NCBI RefSeq assembly: GCF_004015185.1
Contig: NZ_CP025746.1
Coordinates: forward strand, 1,567,776-1,631,775
Reading direction: 5' to 3'
Length of the DNA: 64,000 nt
From: Clostridium manihotivorum
GTDB lineage: Bacteria > Bacillota > Clostridia > Clostridiales > Clostridiaceae
In this document: piece after piece, positions 46,926 through 55,840 of the stretch
Numbering within the stretch: position 1 is the stretch's first letter
Layout: the number at the start of each line of letters is the position of its first letter
The notes under the pieces: generated by a model
Database searches by the model: none
What the model was told of the DNA's origin: nothing
Seen by the model: only the letters and a program-made list of their open reading frames with translations
Made by a program: the position numbers and the translations under genes

Positions 46926-48596
46926 TTGAAGCTTAATATATTAATAGGTGGAAGTGCTGGACAAGGAATGGATACAGTTAGTATTTTCCTTGAAAAGGCT
47001 CTAAAAAAAGGCGGATTTTATGTTTTCTCTAATAAGGACTATATGTCAAGAGTAAGAGGCGGACATAACTTCACACAAATAAGATTTGGGGATGAACCAA
47101 TTCATTCTCACGTGGAAAAATTAGATCTAATACTTGCATTAGATAGAGATACTGTAGAAATTCATAAGGATAAACTTAATGAAAATGGAATAATAATTGC
47201 TGATGAAGCTATTCAATATGACGATAGCAGACTAGTAAGCCTTCCATTACTAAAGACAGCAAAAGATATAGGTCTATCTAAGGCTTTTACCTTTGTTGCA
47301 GCAGGAGCAATATTAAAGCACTTTGGTATAAAAGGTTCATTTGAAGATTTTATAGCTAAGAAGCTTGCGGAACCTATAAGAAATAAAAATATAGAGGCCT
47401 TTAAAAAAGGTGGAGAACTAGTAGAAGAAAAGTTTACACTAACTGGTAAAGACTTGTCAAATCACTTAATAATAAATGGAAATGATGCTATAGGTTTAGG
47501 CGCATTAGTTGGAGGATTATCATTTTACTCAGCTTATCCAATGACTCCAGCTACAAGTGTAATGACATACTTATCAAAGAAATCCTTACAAGCTGGAATA
47601 GTTGTTGAACAGGCTGAAGATGAAATTAGTGCAATAAATATGGCTATCGGTGCCTCTTATGCTGGAGCTAGAGCAATGACTGGTTCATCAGGTGGAGGAG
47701 TTGCACTAATGGTTGAAGCTTTTGGCTTAGCAGGAATAACAGAAACACCATTGGTTGTTATTGACTCGCAAAGACCAGGACCAGCTACTGGACTTCCAAC
47801 AAGAACTGAACAAAGCGACTTGAGTTTTCTACTTACTGCTTCTCCAGGAGAGTTTCCAAGAGTGGTTTTAAGTGTTAGAAATGCAGAAGATGCATTCTAT
47901 CAAACTTTTAGAGCTTTAAATATAGCTGATAAATATCAAACTTTAGTAATTCTACTGACTGATCAATATCTTGCTGACTCTAATATAACTATTCCAAGAT
48001 TTGCACTTGAAGAACTAAAAATTGAAAGACATATATGGGATGGAAATGGTCTAGACGAAGATTATAAGAGATATAAGGTAACTGAATCAGGAATATCACC
48101 AAGATTGATACCAGGAAAGGTTGAAGGCCAAGTAGTTCTTGTAGATAGTGATGAACATACAGAGTATGCTCATATAACAGAAGAGATTGAAGTAAGAAAT
48201 GCTCAAATGGAAAAGAGAATGAGAAAGCTAGACTTACTTGTAAAAGAAGATCAAAAAGAGCCAGAGTATTTTGGTGGAGACGATATAGATGTTCTTCTTG
48301 TTGGATGGGGATCCACTTATGGAGCTATTAAGGAAGCTACTGAAGTTTTAAATAAATCTGGTTTAAAGATTGGAGCGCTTTCCTTTGGTGATATTTATCC
48401 ATTACCTGAAAAAAAGTTAAGAAAATATAGTGCTTTAGCCAAGAAGATAATTAATGTAGAGCAAAACTTCACAGGCCAACTAGGCAAGTTTATAACTCAA
48501 GAAACAGGAATATTGATGAGTGACAGTATTCTGAAGTATGATGGACGTCAAATAACTTCAGAAGAGATAGTTAAAACACTATCTAAGGAGGTATAG
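46926..48596 (+). CDS. korA: 2-oxoacid:ferredoxin oxidoreductase, fused gamma-alpha subunit
   Basis: Subunit of a CoA-dependent 2-oxoacid oxidoreductase that passes electrons to ferredoxin, probably 2-oxoglutarate or a related acid. The 556-residue protein has an N-terminal gamma-type domain (GGSAGQGMDTVSIFLEKAL, RVRGGHNFTQIRFG) fused to an alpha domain (SAYPMTPATSVMTYLSKK, EDEISAINMAIGASYAGARAMTGSSGGG, TGLPTRTEQSDLSFLL). The TTG start follows GAGAGGTGTTTTACA. The beta subunit gene is three bases downstream. Substrate cannot be fixed from sequence alone. Confidence 0.92.
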   Translation: MKLNILIGGSAGQGMDTVSIFLEKALKKGGFYVFSNKDYMSRVRGGHNFTQIRFGDEPIHSHVEKLDLILALDRDTVEIHKDKLNENGIIIADEAIQYDDSRLVSLPLLKTAKDIGLSKAFTFVAAGAILKHFGIKGSFEDFIAKKLAEPIRNKNIEAFKKGGELVEEKFTLTGKDLSNHLIINGNDAIGLGALVGGLSFYSAYPMTPATSVMTYLSKKSLQAGIVVEQAEDEISAINMAIGASYAGARAMTGSSGGGVALMVEAFGLAGITETPLVVIDSQRPGPATGLPTRTEQSDLSFLLTASPGEFPRVVLSVRNAEDAFYQTFRALNIADKYQTLVILLTDQYLADSNITIPRFALEELKIERHIWDGNGLDEDYKRYKVTESGISPRLIPGKVEGQVVLVDSDEHTEYAHITEEIEVRNAQMEKRMRKLDLLVKEDQKEPEYFGGDDIDVLLVGWGSTYGAIKEATEVLNKSGLKIGALSFGDIYPLPEKKLRKYSALAKKIINVEQNFTGQLGKFITQETGILMSDSILKYDGRQITSEEIVKTLSKEV

Positions 48597-48599
48597 TAT

Positions 48600-49463
48600 A
48601 TGTTAGAGTTAAAGTTGTATCATAGTAATGATGAAAATACTTGGTGTCCAGGTTGTGGTAATTTTTCTATATTAGATGGGATAAAAGAAGCTGTAGCAGA
48701 GTTAAATATTAAACCTGAAAATCTTATGATGGTATCAGGTATTGGTCAGGCTGCTAAAACTCCTCATTATATAAGAGCAAATGGTTTTAATGGATTGCAT
48801 GGAAGAGCATTACCTCCAGCTCAAGCTATAAAGATGGTTAATCCTGAATTAAAGGTTATAGTTACCTCAGGAGATGGAGATGCATATGGTGAAGGCGGAA
48901 ATCATTTTATTCATAATATAAGAAGAAACCTAGATATGGTTCAGTTAGTTCATGACAATCAGATTTATGGACTTACTAAAGGTCAGGGATCACCAACAAC
49001 TGCAAGGGGACAAAAGACTTCGATGCAGTTTGAAGGAGTAATTTCTGAGCCTCTTAACCCGCTTGCATTGGCAATTACAGCAGGAGCAACTTTTGTAGCA
49101 AGAAGTTTCTCTGGAGATAAAGAGCATTTAAAGAGTATGATAAAGGCAGCTGTTAATCATAGAGGATATGCCTTAATAGATATAATGCAACCTTGTGTTA
49201 GTTTTAATAAGATTAATACCTTCAAATGGTACAAGGATAGAGTTTATTATCTTGATGAAAATTATGATTCAACCAATAAGGGAGCAGCTATTGTAAAGGC
49301 AATGGAATTTGGAGATGTAGGTATTCCTTTAGGAATACTTTACAAAGAAGAGGGTAAGCCTACATTCCATGATTTGCACCCAGTATTGAATGCAGGAAAT
49401 GTTATTGTAGACAGACAGTGGGTTCCAACTGATGGAGATAAGTTTGTAGAAGAATTTATGTAA
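48600..49463 (+). CDS. korB: 2-oxoacid:ferredoxin oxidoreductase, beta subunit
   Basis: Thiamine-diphosphate-binding partner of the preceding protein. The 287-residue sequence has the cysteine motif TWCPGCGNFSI near residues 15-25, the TPP/Mg motif SGDGDAYGEGGNHFIHNIRRNLDMVQLVHDNQIYGLTKGQ and a cysteine late in the domain (MQPCVSFNK). The ATG follows AAGGAGGTATAGTAT. No separate ferredoxin-like delta subunit is encoded, as in two-subunit enzymes. A terminator separates it from the convergent rimI. Confidence 0.94.
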   Translation: MLELKLYHSNDENTWCPGCGNFSILDGIKEAVAELNIKPENLMMVSGIGQAAKTPHYIRANGFNGLHGRALPPAQAIKMVNPELKVIVTSGDGDAYGEGGNHFIHNIRRNLDMVQLVHDNQIYGLTKGQGSPTTARGQKTSMQFEGVISEPLNPLALAITAGATFVARSFSGDKEHLKSMIKAAVNHRGYALIDIMQPCVSFNKINTFKWYKDRVYYLDENYDSTNKGAAIVKAMEFGDVGIPLGILYKEEGKPTFHDLHPVLNAGNVIVDRQWVPTDGDKFVEEFM

Positions 49464-49472
49464 TGCTAATAA

Positions 49473-49512
49473 AAAACCTAGAATTAATTTATATTAATTC
49501 TAGGTTTTATTG
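49473..49512. terminator. Bidirectional terminator between korB and rimI
   Basis: A 16-bp perfect stem (AAAACCTAGAATTAAT and its complement) flanked by an A-run on the left and T-rich sequence on the right. Confidence 0.88.
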
Positions 49513-49540
49513 TATTTCAGATTTAAGTAGTAATAAGACA

Positions 49541-49981
49541 TTACCATCTTTTCCACATTATAATAGCATCTTCACCATTATCCTCATAGTACTTTTTTCT
49601 GATACCTTCTGAAATAAATCCGTACTTTGAATAAAGTTTTTGAGCAGCTAGGTTAGACGATCTTACTTCTAAAGTCATAGCTATTACTTTTTTTTCGTTA
49701 CAGGTCGCTATCATCTTGCTGAGGATTTTATCTCCAACGCCTTGATTTCTATACTTCGGATGGACAGCAATGTTTGTTATATGGCCTTCATCAATTATTA
49801 TCCACATACCACCGTAGCCTATGACCTCATCGTTTGATTTTGCAACAAAGTAGTTAGCAAATACATTTGAGAGCTCCTGCTCAAAGGACTTACGACTCCA
49901 AGGGATTGGGAAAGAAAGCTCGCTTATTTCAAGGACTTTTTCGATGGAGTCAAGTTCCATAGGCTCAATTTTTATATCCAT
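49541..49981 (-). CDS. rimI: Ribosomal protein S18 alanine N-acetyltransferase
   Basis: GNAT-family acetyltransferase of 146 residues. The acetyl-CoA-binding loop is RNQGVG at 78-83, preceded by ITNIAVHPKY. The usual C-terminal LEVRSSNLAAQKLYSKYGF of RimI is present. Its start codon overlaps the tsaB stop by one base (TAATG), so it is translated from the tsaE-tsaB-rimI transcript. Confidence 0.92.
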   Translation of the reverse strand: MDIKIEPMELDSIEKVLEISELSFPIPWSRKSFEQELSNVFANYFVAKSNDEVIGYGGMWIIIDEGHITNIAVHPKYRNQGVGDKILSKMIATCNEKKVIAMTLEVRSSNLAAQKLYSKYGFISEGIRKKYYEDNGEDAIIMWKRW

Positions 49982-50682
49982 TACTCTAACCCCATCTTTT
50001 TGTCATATTCTCTTTCTGCTTGAGACTTTCTAAGATAAAAAGGAGCTGCATCTACTTCATCACAAATACCTTCCTCAAGAAGGTTAATACCGATTAAACC
50101 TAAAGTAGAAGCCCTTGCATAATTTAAGTGAGGAGGGGCGAAAACTGAATTCTTTAATGCAGATTCTATAGTAGATCTGTGCTTTTCAGTACCGTCTCCT
50201 ACAAATATTACAGGCCTGTTATCCTCTATACATCTAGTTATAAGCTCATCAATGGACAAAATCATATAATCAGTTAATCTCTTTAGTTCTCCATTGGAGT
50301 TTTCATAAAAAGAGGTGTACACATTTCCTCTTAACGCATCCATTATGGGGCATATCAATCCTTTATGAGTTATCACATTATATGCAAGTCCATCTAAGTT
50401 AGAAACAGATACAGTAGGTTTATTGCTACCTAGACTTAATCCTTTTATTGTAGCCATACCTATTCTAAGTCCAGTAAAAGATCCAGGTCCTTTTGAAACT
50501 ACATAACCATCTATTTGGTCTATTGTAAGACCACAAAGTTTTAATGCAGAGTCTATCATAGTCATAAGAACTTCTGAATGTTGTTTTTTATCGGTAATAT
50601 TTATTTCACCTATTACTGATTTGTTCGCTACAAGTGCTACTGTTGCACTATTCGATGATGAATCAACTGAAAGAACTATCAT
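49981..50682 (-). CDS. tsaB: tRNA t6A biosynthesis protein TsaB
   Basis: Scaffold of the TsaBDE complex that transfers threonylcarbamoyl to A37 of ANN-decoding tRNAs. The 233-residue ASKHA-type fold begins VLSVDSSSNSATVAL and has the segments KKQHSEVLMTMIDSAL and YVVSKGPGSFTGLRIGMATIKGLSLG. The ATG overlaps the tsaE stop (ATGA), implying coupling. ywlC, for the first step, is at 2.9 kb of this window; tsaD is absent here. Confidence 0.94.
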   Translation of the reverse strand: MIVLSVDSSSNSATVALVANKSVIGEINITDKKQHSEVLMTMIDSALKLCGLTIDQIDGYVVSKGPGSFTGLRIGMATIKGLSLGSNKPTVSVSNLDGLAYNVITHKGLICPIMDALRGNVYTSFYENSNGELKRLTDYMILSIDELITRCIEDNRPVIFVGDGTEKHRSTIESALKNSVFAPPHLNYARASTLGLIGINLLEEGICDEVDAAPFYLRKSQAEREYDKKMGLE

Positions 50683-51140
50683 ATACTTAACTCCTTAAGA
50701 TATTCATATCTATCTCCAAAATAATTTATTGTAATTTTTCTAAAGTTTTCTCCTTGCTCAGGAAGTTTCTCTATCTTTATATGTACGTACTGATCAGGAA
50801 TAAGTTCTTCTATATAATTAGCCCATTCTATAATGCTAACACCATTACCAAAAATATATTCATCAAAGCCTATTTGGTATATTTCATCTGGGTCAGATAC
50901 TCTATAAACATCGAAGTGATATAGTGTTAATCTTCCGCTGTGATACTCATTAACAATATTAAATGTTGGACTTGTTATATGTTCTTTTACACTAAGGCCA
51001 TTAGCTATACCTTTAGTTATATGAGTTTTCCCGGTGCCTAAGTCACCAGTAAGACAAAAAATATCACCAGGATTACATATAGAACCTATTTGTCTTCCAA
51101 GTTCAATAGTACAATCAACAGAATCGAATATAAATTCCAC
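50679..51140 (-). CDS. tsaE: tRNA t6A biosynthesis ATPase TsaE
   Basis: Small P-loop ATPase of 153 residues that powers the TsaBD complex. Walker A is GDLGTGKT at 32-39. The conserved SPTFNIVNEYHSG and YHFDVYRVSDPDEIYQIGFDEY are clear. The ATG follows AAAGGAGATTATTGTG on the minus strand. It is the first gene of tsaE-tsaB-rimI. Confidence 0.95.
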   Translation of the reverse strand: MEFIFDSVDCTIELGRQIGSICNPGDIFCLTGDLGTGKTHITKGIANGLSVKEHITSPTFNIVNEYHSGRLTLYHFDVYRVSDPDEIYQIGFDEYIFGNGVSIIEWANYIEELIPDQYVHIKIEKLPEQGENFRKITINYFGDRYEYLKELSI

Positions 51141-51220
51141 AATAATCTCCTTTCAAAAATAAAGCCTTTTACTTCTATTATTCTACCCAATATTCTATAA
51201 AAAGAAAAGATAATCTAAAA

Positions 51221-51310
51221 ATATACCACCTCATTTGCAAATTATACCTTTAGGTTATTATAATTTTTATAATAACCTAAAGGTATTATTTTAATAATGA
51301 AGTGGTATAT
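51221..51310. repeat. 90-nt long hairpin element
   Basis: A perfect 20-bp stem (51244-51263 with 51267-51286, loop TTT) is flanked by a further five-pair stem and by ends that pair 9 of 10 (ATATACCACC and AGTGGTATAT). It lies 11 bases after the HD-GYP gene (minus strand), with a T-run behind it in that direction, so it can serve as its terminator. The size and paired ends would also fit a small MITE-like element. Confidence 0.7.
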
Positions 51311-51320
51311 AAAGCTCTAG

Positions 51321-52559
51321 CTATTGTCCAATAGCATTTTTTAAATTGTTAACTGCAGTAGCACAGACTGATCCATCTTCTACCATGCTGTCTAAGATTG
51401 AAAAAGCCATGCCTTTATTCATACCTTTACGATAAGGTCTATCTTCAGTAAGAGCCTGATATATGTCACAAACAGCCATTACCCTACATTCTTCAGAAAG
51501 CCAGTTGTCCACTACACCTCTTGGATATCCATTGCCGTTTAGTTTTTCGTGATGATTAGAAGCCCAATCGCAGATCTCTTCGATTCCATTCATTGAAGAA
51601 AGAATGAGTCTTGTAAAATATACGTGAGACTTTATCATGGAGAATTCATCTCCATCTAGTGGCCCATTTTTATCTAATATGTAAGATGGTATTGCTAGTT
51701 TTCCAATATCATGAAAAAGACCGGCAATCTTCATCTTTAAGCACTTCTCATCATCATATCCAAGATATTTAGATACTAAATAAGCTAATTCAGCTATTCC
51801 TCTCGAGTGAGTTGCTGTAAAGGTGCTTTTTGCATCTATCATATCTGCAAAAATTTCACCGATAGATATTAACTCATGGATATCTAATTTTATATCTATA
51901 GAAGGGATAAGGTCCTTAAGGACTAATTCTAGATATCGGTTGTTTGCAAGGTTTAACCAGAATTCATCCGTATGGCTAACCTTGAGGAATGCTTCATAAA
52001 TTTTCTGAGAGAATATCTTGTTAACGTTCTCTAAAATTAATTCTTTAATCTTGTCCTTCTGCTTAAAATAAGGGAGAAGAGTACTATATTCAGAGTCTAT
52101 TATGTCACTTATTCTAAGGATTTGGCTTATTATAGGTATAGAATCTCCTTTTACTTGAAAAACACCGTTTCCATCCCAATGTTCATGATGATATAATATA
52201 GCATCTGAAAGGTAACATATCTTTGGAATATGTTTTACTATATCGGCTCCTTCGATACAGTGCTTACTTATTATTTCATCAGCAGAATAATTTTTATATA
52301 ATACATTTCCATATCCTATATCATGTAGTAAAGAGCACATATACAGGTCTTTATAACTATTTTCGTTTAGATTAAGAGCTTTTCCAAGTTGCAGCGCTAT
52401 ATATGAAGCGCGTCTTGAGTGATATGTAGAATTGTCAAGTTCAATATCTTGGATTGTAACCCCGTTTAAGTTTTCTCTAACAACCTTTTCAACTGACATC
52501 TCTGCTAGAGATACTGTTATTGATAAAGCAGGTATTATTGTATCAATAGAAACTTGCAT
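51321..52559 (-). CDS. HD-GYP domain protein with two HD-type domains
   Basis: A protein of 412 residues with two HD-type metal-binding regions. The first is CSLLHDIGYGN; the second, C-terminal, is a full HD-GYP domain (IAGLFHDIGKLAIPSYIL, ASNHHEKLNGNGYPRG). HD-GYP domains are cyclic-di-GMP phosphodiesterases, so it may degrade c-di-GMP; no N-terminal sensor is obvious. The ATG at 52559 is chosen for its GAGGTAAGCATT site; a longer start at 52622 has no ribosome binding site. The long hairpin 51221-51310 follows it. Confidence 0.88.
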   Translation of the reverse strand: MQVSIDTIIPALSITVSLAEMSVEKVVRENLNGVTIQDIELDNSTYHSRRASYIALQLGKALNLNENSYKDLYMCSLLHDIGYGNVLYKNYSADEIISKHCIEGADIVKHIPKICYLSDAILYHHEHWDGNGVFQVKGDSIPIISQILRISDIIDSEYSTLLPYFKQKDKIKELILENVNKIFSQKIYEAFLKVSHTDEFWLNLANNRYLELVLKDLIPSIDIKLDIHELISIGEIFADMIDAKSTFTATHSRGIAELAYLVSKYLGYDDEKCLKMKIAGLFHDIGKLAIPSYILDKNGPLDGDEFSMIKSHVYFTRLILSSMNGIEEICDWASNHHEKLNGNGYPRGVVDNWLSEECRVMAVCDIYQALTEDRPYRKGMNKGMAFSILDSMVEDGSVCATAVNNLKNAIGQ

Positions 52560-52863
52560 AATGCTTACCTCATTAAGAAAATTGTCGAATATTATTTTAT
52601 CATAATTTGACAATAATGTCATTATGAAAGTGAATAAATTATAATTACATACAGATTGTAATAAATATATTAAACAAAATACTTAAAACTGTTTTGATTT
52701 TTACTTTCTAATTGGGCTCTCAGCAACCAAATTAGAATTGAAAATGGATTTTACATCGTATTAGTGCATCTTTAATTAAAATAATAATTTTATTTATTAG
52801 ATGCATTTGAATTTAGGCTGGATTAGATATAAAATATACAGTAGGTAAAAGTGAGGTGAAGTA

Positions 52864-53787
52864 ATGAAAAAGTTTGATATGAAAAAATTCACTTTTGTAC
52901 TGATTGGTATAAATATAATCTTCTTCATATTTATAAGTACATACTACAAACCTAAAGTGGTTAATTCTGTTGACAGTACTGTAGAGCAGAGAGATGTGTA
53001 TTTAAATATAATAACTACAAATAAATTTATATATAATTCTGCCAAACAAATCGTAAAAGATAAACATAATGTCAGCTACATGTTCAATAATAGAAATGAT
53101 TCAATGAACTTTAAGTTTTCAAATGACTCCTTAGATAATGTTTCAAAATATGATCTTCTTCTATATATGGGAACTAGTACAGAGCCTTGGATTAATGAAT
53201 TTATAGATGGTTTGAAGAAAGGCAAAGTCGGTATTGTAAATCTATCCAGAGGAACTAAAACCTTGAATTATACTAAGCCACAGAATATAAATGGTTATGA
53301 AATAAAGATTAATCCTTATTACTGGTTGAGCCCTGATGAATATAAAATATTTTTATACAATTTGAAAAGTGCAATACAAGATAAAGATCCTAAAAATAGA
53401 GAGTTTTATGAGCAGAATTATAAGGAAGTAACCGATGAATTTGATAAAATAACTAATGATTTGAAAGATGCTTCTAGTGATCTTCAAGACTATAGAGTAT
53501 ATACAACGGATGATGACTTGGATTATATAATAAAATACTTGGGGATTAATGCTACTAAGATTACGGATTTAACTAAAATACAAGACTATGAAAAAGATTT
53601 TAATAAGGACTCAAATAAAAACTTAATAATATATAGTGATGAAGAAAAGTTTAGAGCATTTAAAAATAGACTTAGCGGTGTCACCTATTCAGATATGGAG
53701 ATTAAGATACCTGAGTATTCAGATAAGTATAAAGATTTTTTTTATAATTTAATATCAAAGTTTAAAGGTTTAGAAGAAAAGTCGTAA
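52864..53787 (+). CDS. ZnuA/TroA-like binding protein without metal ligands
   Basis: A 307-residue protein with an N-terminal membrane anchor (about residues 10-25) and a fold like metal-ABC substrate-binding proteins: YDLLLYMGTSTEPWINEFIDGLKKG matches the region after the first domain, and INPYYWLSPDEYKIFLYNLK matches the family segment DPHVWLDP. The usual histidines are replaced (Asn-Pro-Tyr-Tyr instead of Asp-Pro-His-Val), and no acidic/histidine loop is present. It probably no longer binds zinc or manganese. No ABC permease or ATPase is adjacent. The ATG follows GTGAGGTGAAGTA. Confidence 0.75.
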   Translation: MKKFDMKKFTFVLIGINIIFFIFISTYYKPKVVNSVDSTVEQRDVYLNIITTNKFIYNSAKQIVKDKHNVSYMFNNRNDSMNFKFSNDSLDNVSKYDLLLYMGTSTEPWINEFIDGLKKGKVGIVNLSRGTKTLNYTKPQNINGYEIKINPYYWLSPDEYKIFLYNLKSAIQDKDPKNREFYEQNYKEVTDEFDKITNDLKDASSDLQDYRVYTTDDDLDYIIKYLGINATKITDLTKIQDYEKDFNKDSNKNLIIYSDEEKFRAFKNRLSGVTYSDMEIKIPEYSDKYKDFFYNLISKFKGLEEKS

Positions 53788-53817
53788 TGGGATTATACAA
53801 TCCTGTTACGACTTTTG
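53777..53817 (+). terminator. Terminator after the ZnuA-like gene
   Basis: AAAAGTCGTAA pairs with TTACGACTTTT with a further paired inner segment; it starts within the last codons and includes the stop TAA. Confidence 0.85.
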
Positions 53818-53957
53818 TATATAATTATCAAAAAATACTCATTAATATTATTAGTGAAAGAATTTTTTAAATTGTTGGATAATTTTAAAAAATAATATAT
53901 AATTACCATAATAAATGCCTTATAATATAAATATAAGGGAATAAAGGGGGAGAGAAT

Positions 53958-54578
53958 ATGCTAGTAAAAACTATAATATTGCCAAAAGAAGATTTAATAA
54001 CAGTCACACCTGATACAACTATAGGAAGAGCATTAGAAATAATGGATAAAAACAAATTCTTATCTATTCCTGTAGTAGACGGAGAATACTTTAAAGGTTC
54101 AATTGCCCAAGATATTATTTATAAGTTCTATTTTGAAAAGGGAGCAGATAAGAAAAGCCTTTTAGAAGATTTTTCGGTATCACATCTTTTAAGAAAAGAT
54201 ATCCCTAAGATAAATCTTTATGAAGAAGTTGAAAAAGCAGTCGCCCTGTTAGAAGAAACTCATGTTTCCTTTGTAGCTGTAGTTGATGAATTTGATAAGT
54301 TTGTTGGTATACTAACTCATCATGCAGTGTTTGAGCAATATACAAATGTATTTGGTCTTAATAAAGGAGAAAGAATGGCAGTAACAGCATATGACGTTCC
54401 AGGACAAATATCTAGACTATCCAAGATACTTACAGAAAATCAGGCCGATATAGTGAGTTTTGTTGTAATCGATCCAAAGAGCGTTACAGATGTAAAAGAA
54501 ATAGTTGTTAGAATGGAGACTAATAACTTAGAAATTATAAAAGATAAGGTTAAGGCAGCTGGCTTTAAAGTTGTCTAA
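53958..54578 (+). CDS. CBS-pair / ACT-like domain protein (AcuB-like)
   Basis: A 206-residue protein. Two CBS domains span about residues 1-130 (VTPDTTIGRALEIMDKNKFLSIPVVDGEYFKGSI and LYEEVEKAVALLEETHVSFVAVVDEFDKFVGILTHHAVFEQ), and the rest resembles an ACT or AcuB C-terminal regulatory domain (MAVTAYDVPGQISRLSKILTENQADIVSFVVID). CBS pairs bind adenine nucleotides including c-di-AMP in Firmicutes, so it may be a nucleotide sensor; the ligand is not evident. The ATG follows AAAGGGGGAGAGAAT. Confidence 0.85.
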   Translation: MLVKTIILPKEDLITVTPDTTIGRALEIMDKNKFLSIPVVDGEYFKGSIAQDIIYKFYFEKGADKKSLLEDFSVSHLLRKDIPKINLYEEVEKAVALLEETHVSFVAVVDEFDKFVGILTHHAVFEQYTNVFGLNKGERMAVTAYDVPGQISRLSKILTENQADIVSFVVIDPKSVTDVKEIVVRMETNNLEIIKDKVKAAGFKVV

Positions 54579-54628
54579 TTATATAAACATAAATTCTCTG
54601 TACATTCAGCAGAAATATGTGTGTAAAG

Positions 54629-54670
54629 AAATTCGCTAAAGTGAATCGCTTTAGCGAATTTATATTTCAT
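54629..54670 (+). terminator. Terminator after the CBS gene
   Basis: AAATTCGCTAAAG pairs perfectly with CTTTAGCGAATTT; the T-tract is interrupted. Confidence 0.75.
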
Positions 54671-54890
54671 GTAAGGTCCTAGATAATATATAGATTGACT
54701 ACCTCGTAATAAAATTTATTGTTTTTAATCTCATATTATAAAGCAGAAGAGCTTTGAAAATAGATTTTGAAGCGAAGCGGTGAATAGTTATCAATATATA
54801 TCTTAGGTACTTGTGAAAATAAAGAATAAAAATAAGTACAAAAAAATGTTGCTTTATTTGTATATATGTTATATAATCTTATTTGTTCGA
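54671..54890 (+). other. Spacer before tRNA-Trp
   Basis: AT-rich spacer; together with the upstream terminator it makes a gene-free stretch of about 310 bases after the CBS gene. No gene seen; a promoter for tRNA-Trp likely lies near 54850-54880. Confidence 0.4.
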
Positions 54891-54966
54891 AGGGGTATAG
54901 CTCAACTGGTAGAGTGGCGGTCTCCAAAACCGTAGGTTGTGGGTTCGATCCCTACTGCCCCTGCCA
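54891..54966 (+). tRNA. tRNA-Trp (CCA), copy 1
   Basis: 76-base tRNA with acceptor AGGGGTA/TGCCCCT, anticodon CCA in the loop TCTCCAAAA, TTCGATC T-loop and encoded CCA. Identical to the copy at 61737-61812. Confidence 0.97.
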
Positions 54967-55002
54967 AAAGCTAGTAGAATATTTATTCTACTAGCTTTTT
55001 TT
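54966..55002 (+). terminator. Terminator of tRNA-Trp copy 1
   Basis: AAAAGCTAGTAGAAT pairs with ATTCTACTAGCTTTT around a short loop, followed by T. Confidence 0.92.
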
Positions 55003-55382
55003 ACTTTGCGGAAATTGTTATGAAAGCAAGTCCTTCATAAATTATTATGAAAAGAGATTTTTTTATTTCCCAGGAAAGTATAAAAAAATTAGCTAAGTTA
55101 AGTAATACTAATGGATTAGAACAGCTTGTTAGTATATACAATAAAAAAGAAAACACATTTAATAGTATTACGAGGCTAATAATAAAAATTATATTTGTAT
55201 TAGAATTGAATAATTGATAAAAATAAAATTGATTGAGATATTGTAGAAAGAAAAAATACTATAAGTTAATAGTACAAATTTACTCGTTAAATAGATTTAC
55301 CATTATATACTATAAAAGTCTTCTTAATACAAGCATTACATTACATAAAATACAATATATTCATTTTATTTAATTAAAGAAG

Positions 55383-55429
55383 AAACTAATAATTTTATTG
55401 ATAGGATAAAAATTATTAGTTTTTATTAT
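55383..55429 (+). terminator. Orphan terminator-like hairpin
   Basis: AAACTAATAATTTT pairs perfectly over 14 bases with its complement 12 bases later, then T-rich sequence. It may end a short untranslated RNA from within 55003-55380. Confidence 0.6.
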
Positions 55430-55627
55430 ATATATAGATAAATTATTAAATTAATAATTTTAATGCAAATATAGCTAATTTAGAGACTTTTGAGTTGATT
55501 AATATTATAAAACTGGGAAATAAGTGGATATGAAAATGTTTACTATGGATAAAATTTAAAAGTTTATATTAAAAAGATAAAATGTTGCACCTAAAATTTT
55601 AAAGTTAATAATAAATTTAAAAATGTA

Positions 55628-55656
55628 TTTACAAAATGATAATTAGTATCTATAAT
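55628..55656 (+). promoter_or_regulatory. opp operon promoter
   Basis: TTTACA at 55628-55633 and TATAAT at 55651-55656, 17-base spacer, giving a leader of about 180 bases before oppB. Confidence 0.7.
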
Positions 55657-55703
55657 TTCTTATATAAACTTAAGAAAAATATCAATGAATGAGGAGATGT
55701 TAG

Positions 55704-55727
55704 TTGAGAGATAATGATACAAAATAA
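55704..55727 (+). CDS. Leader micro-ORF (7 codons), doubtful
   Basis: TTG at 55704 preceded by GAGGAGATGTTAG, reading MRDNDTK and a TAA stop. A good ribosome binding site makes it a candidate leader peptide in the opp 5' region, but such a short ORF may be chance. Confidence 0.2.
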   Translation: MRDNDTK

Positions 55728-55840
55728 TTAGTCAGTTACTTTGTATTGAAATTTAAAGGTTTTTGTTAAGAAAATGGATTCATTAGAAGAGTAAATTAAG
55801 ATTTAGCATCTATAAACATATTTAAAGGGGGACTTAAAAA

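Larger units (their letters stand above)
55003..55840 (+). other. 838-base region upstream of opp
   Basis: Holds a terminator-like hairpin with no gene before it (55383-55429), a repeat segment at 55119-55148 that resembles 46641-46670, the opp promoter (55628-55656) and a seven-codon micro-ORF. No protein gene of normal size is present, and no T-box signature is seen. Confidence 0.5.

Noticed and set aside
55003..55840. T-box riboswitch before opp
   Set aside because: No T-box consensus sequence or specifier-loop arrangement was found.
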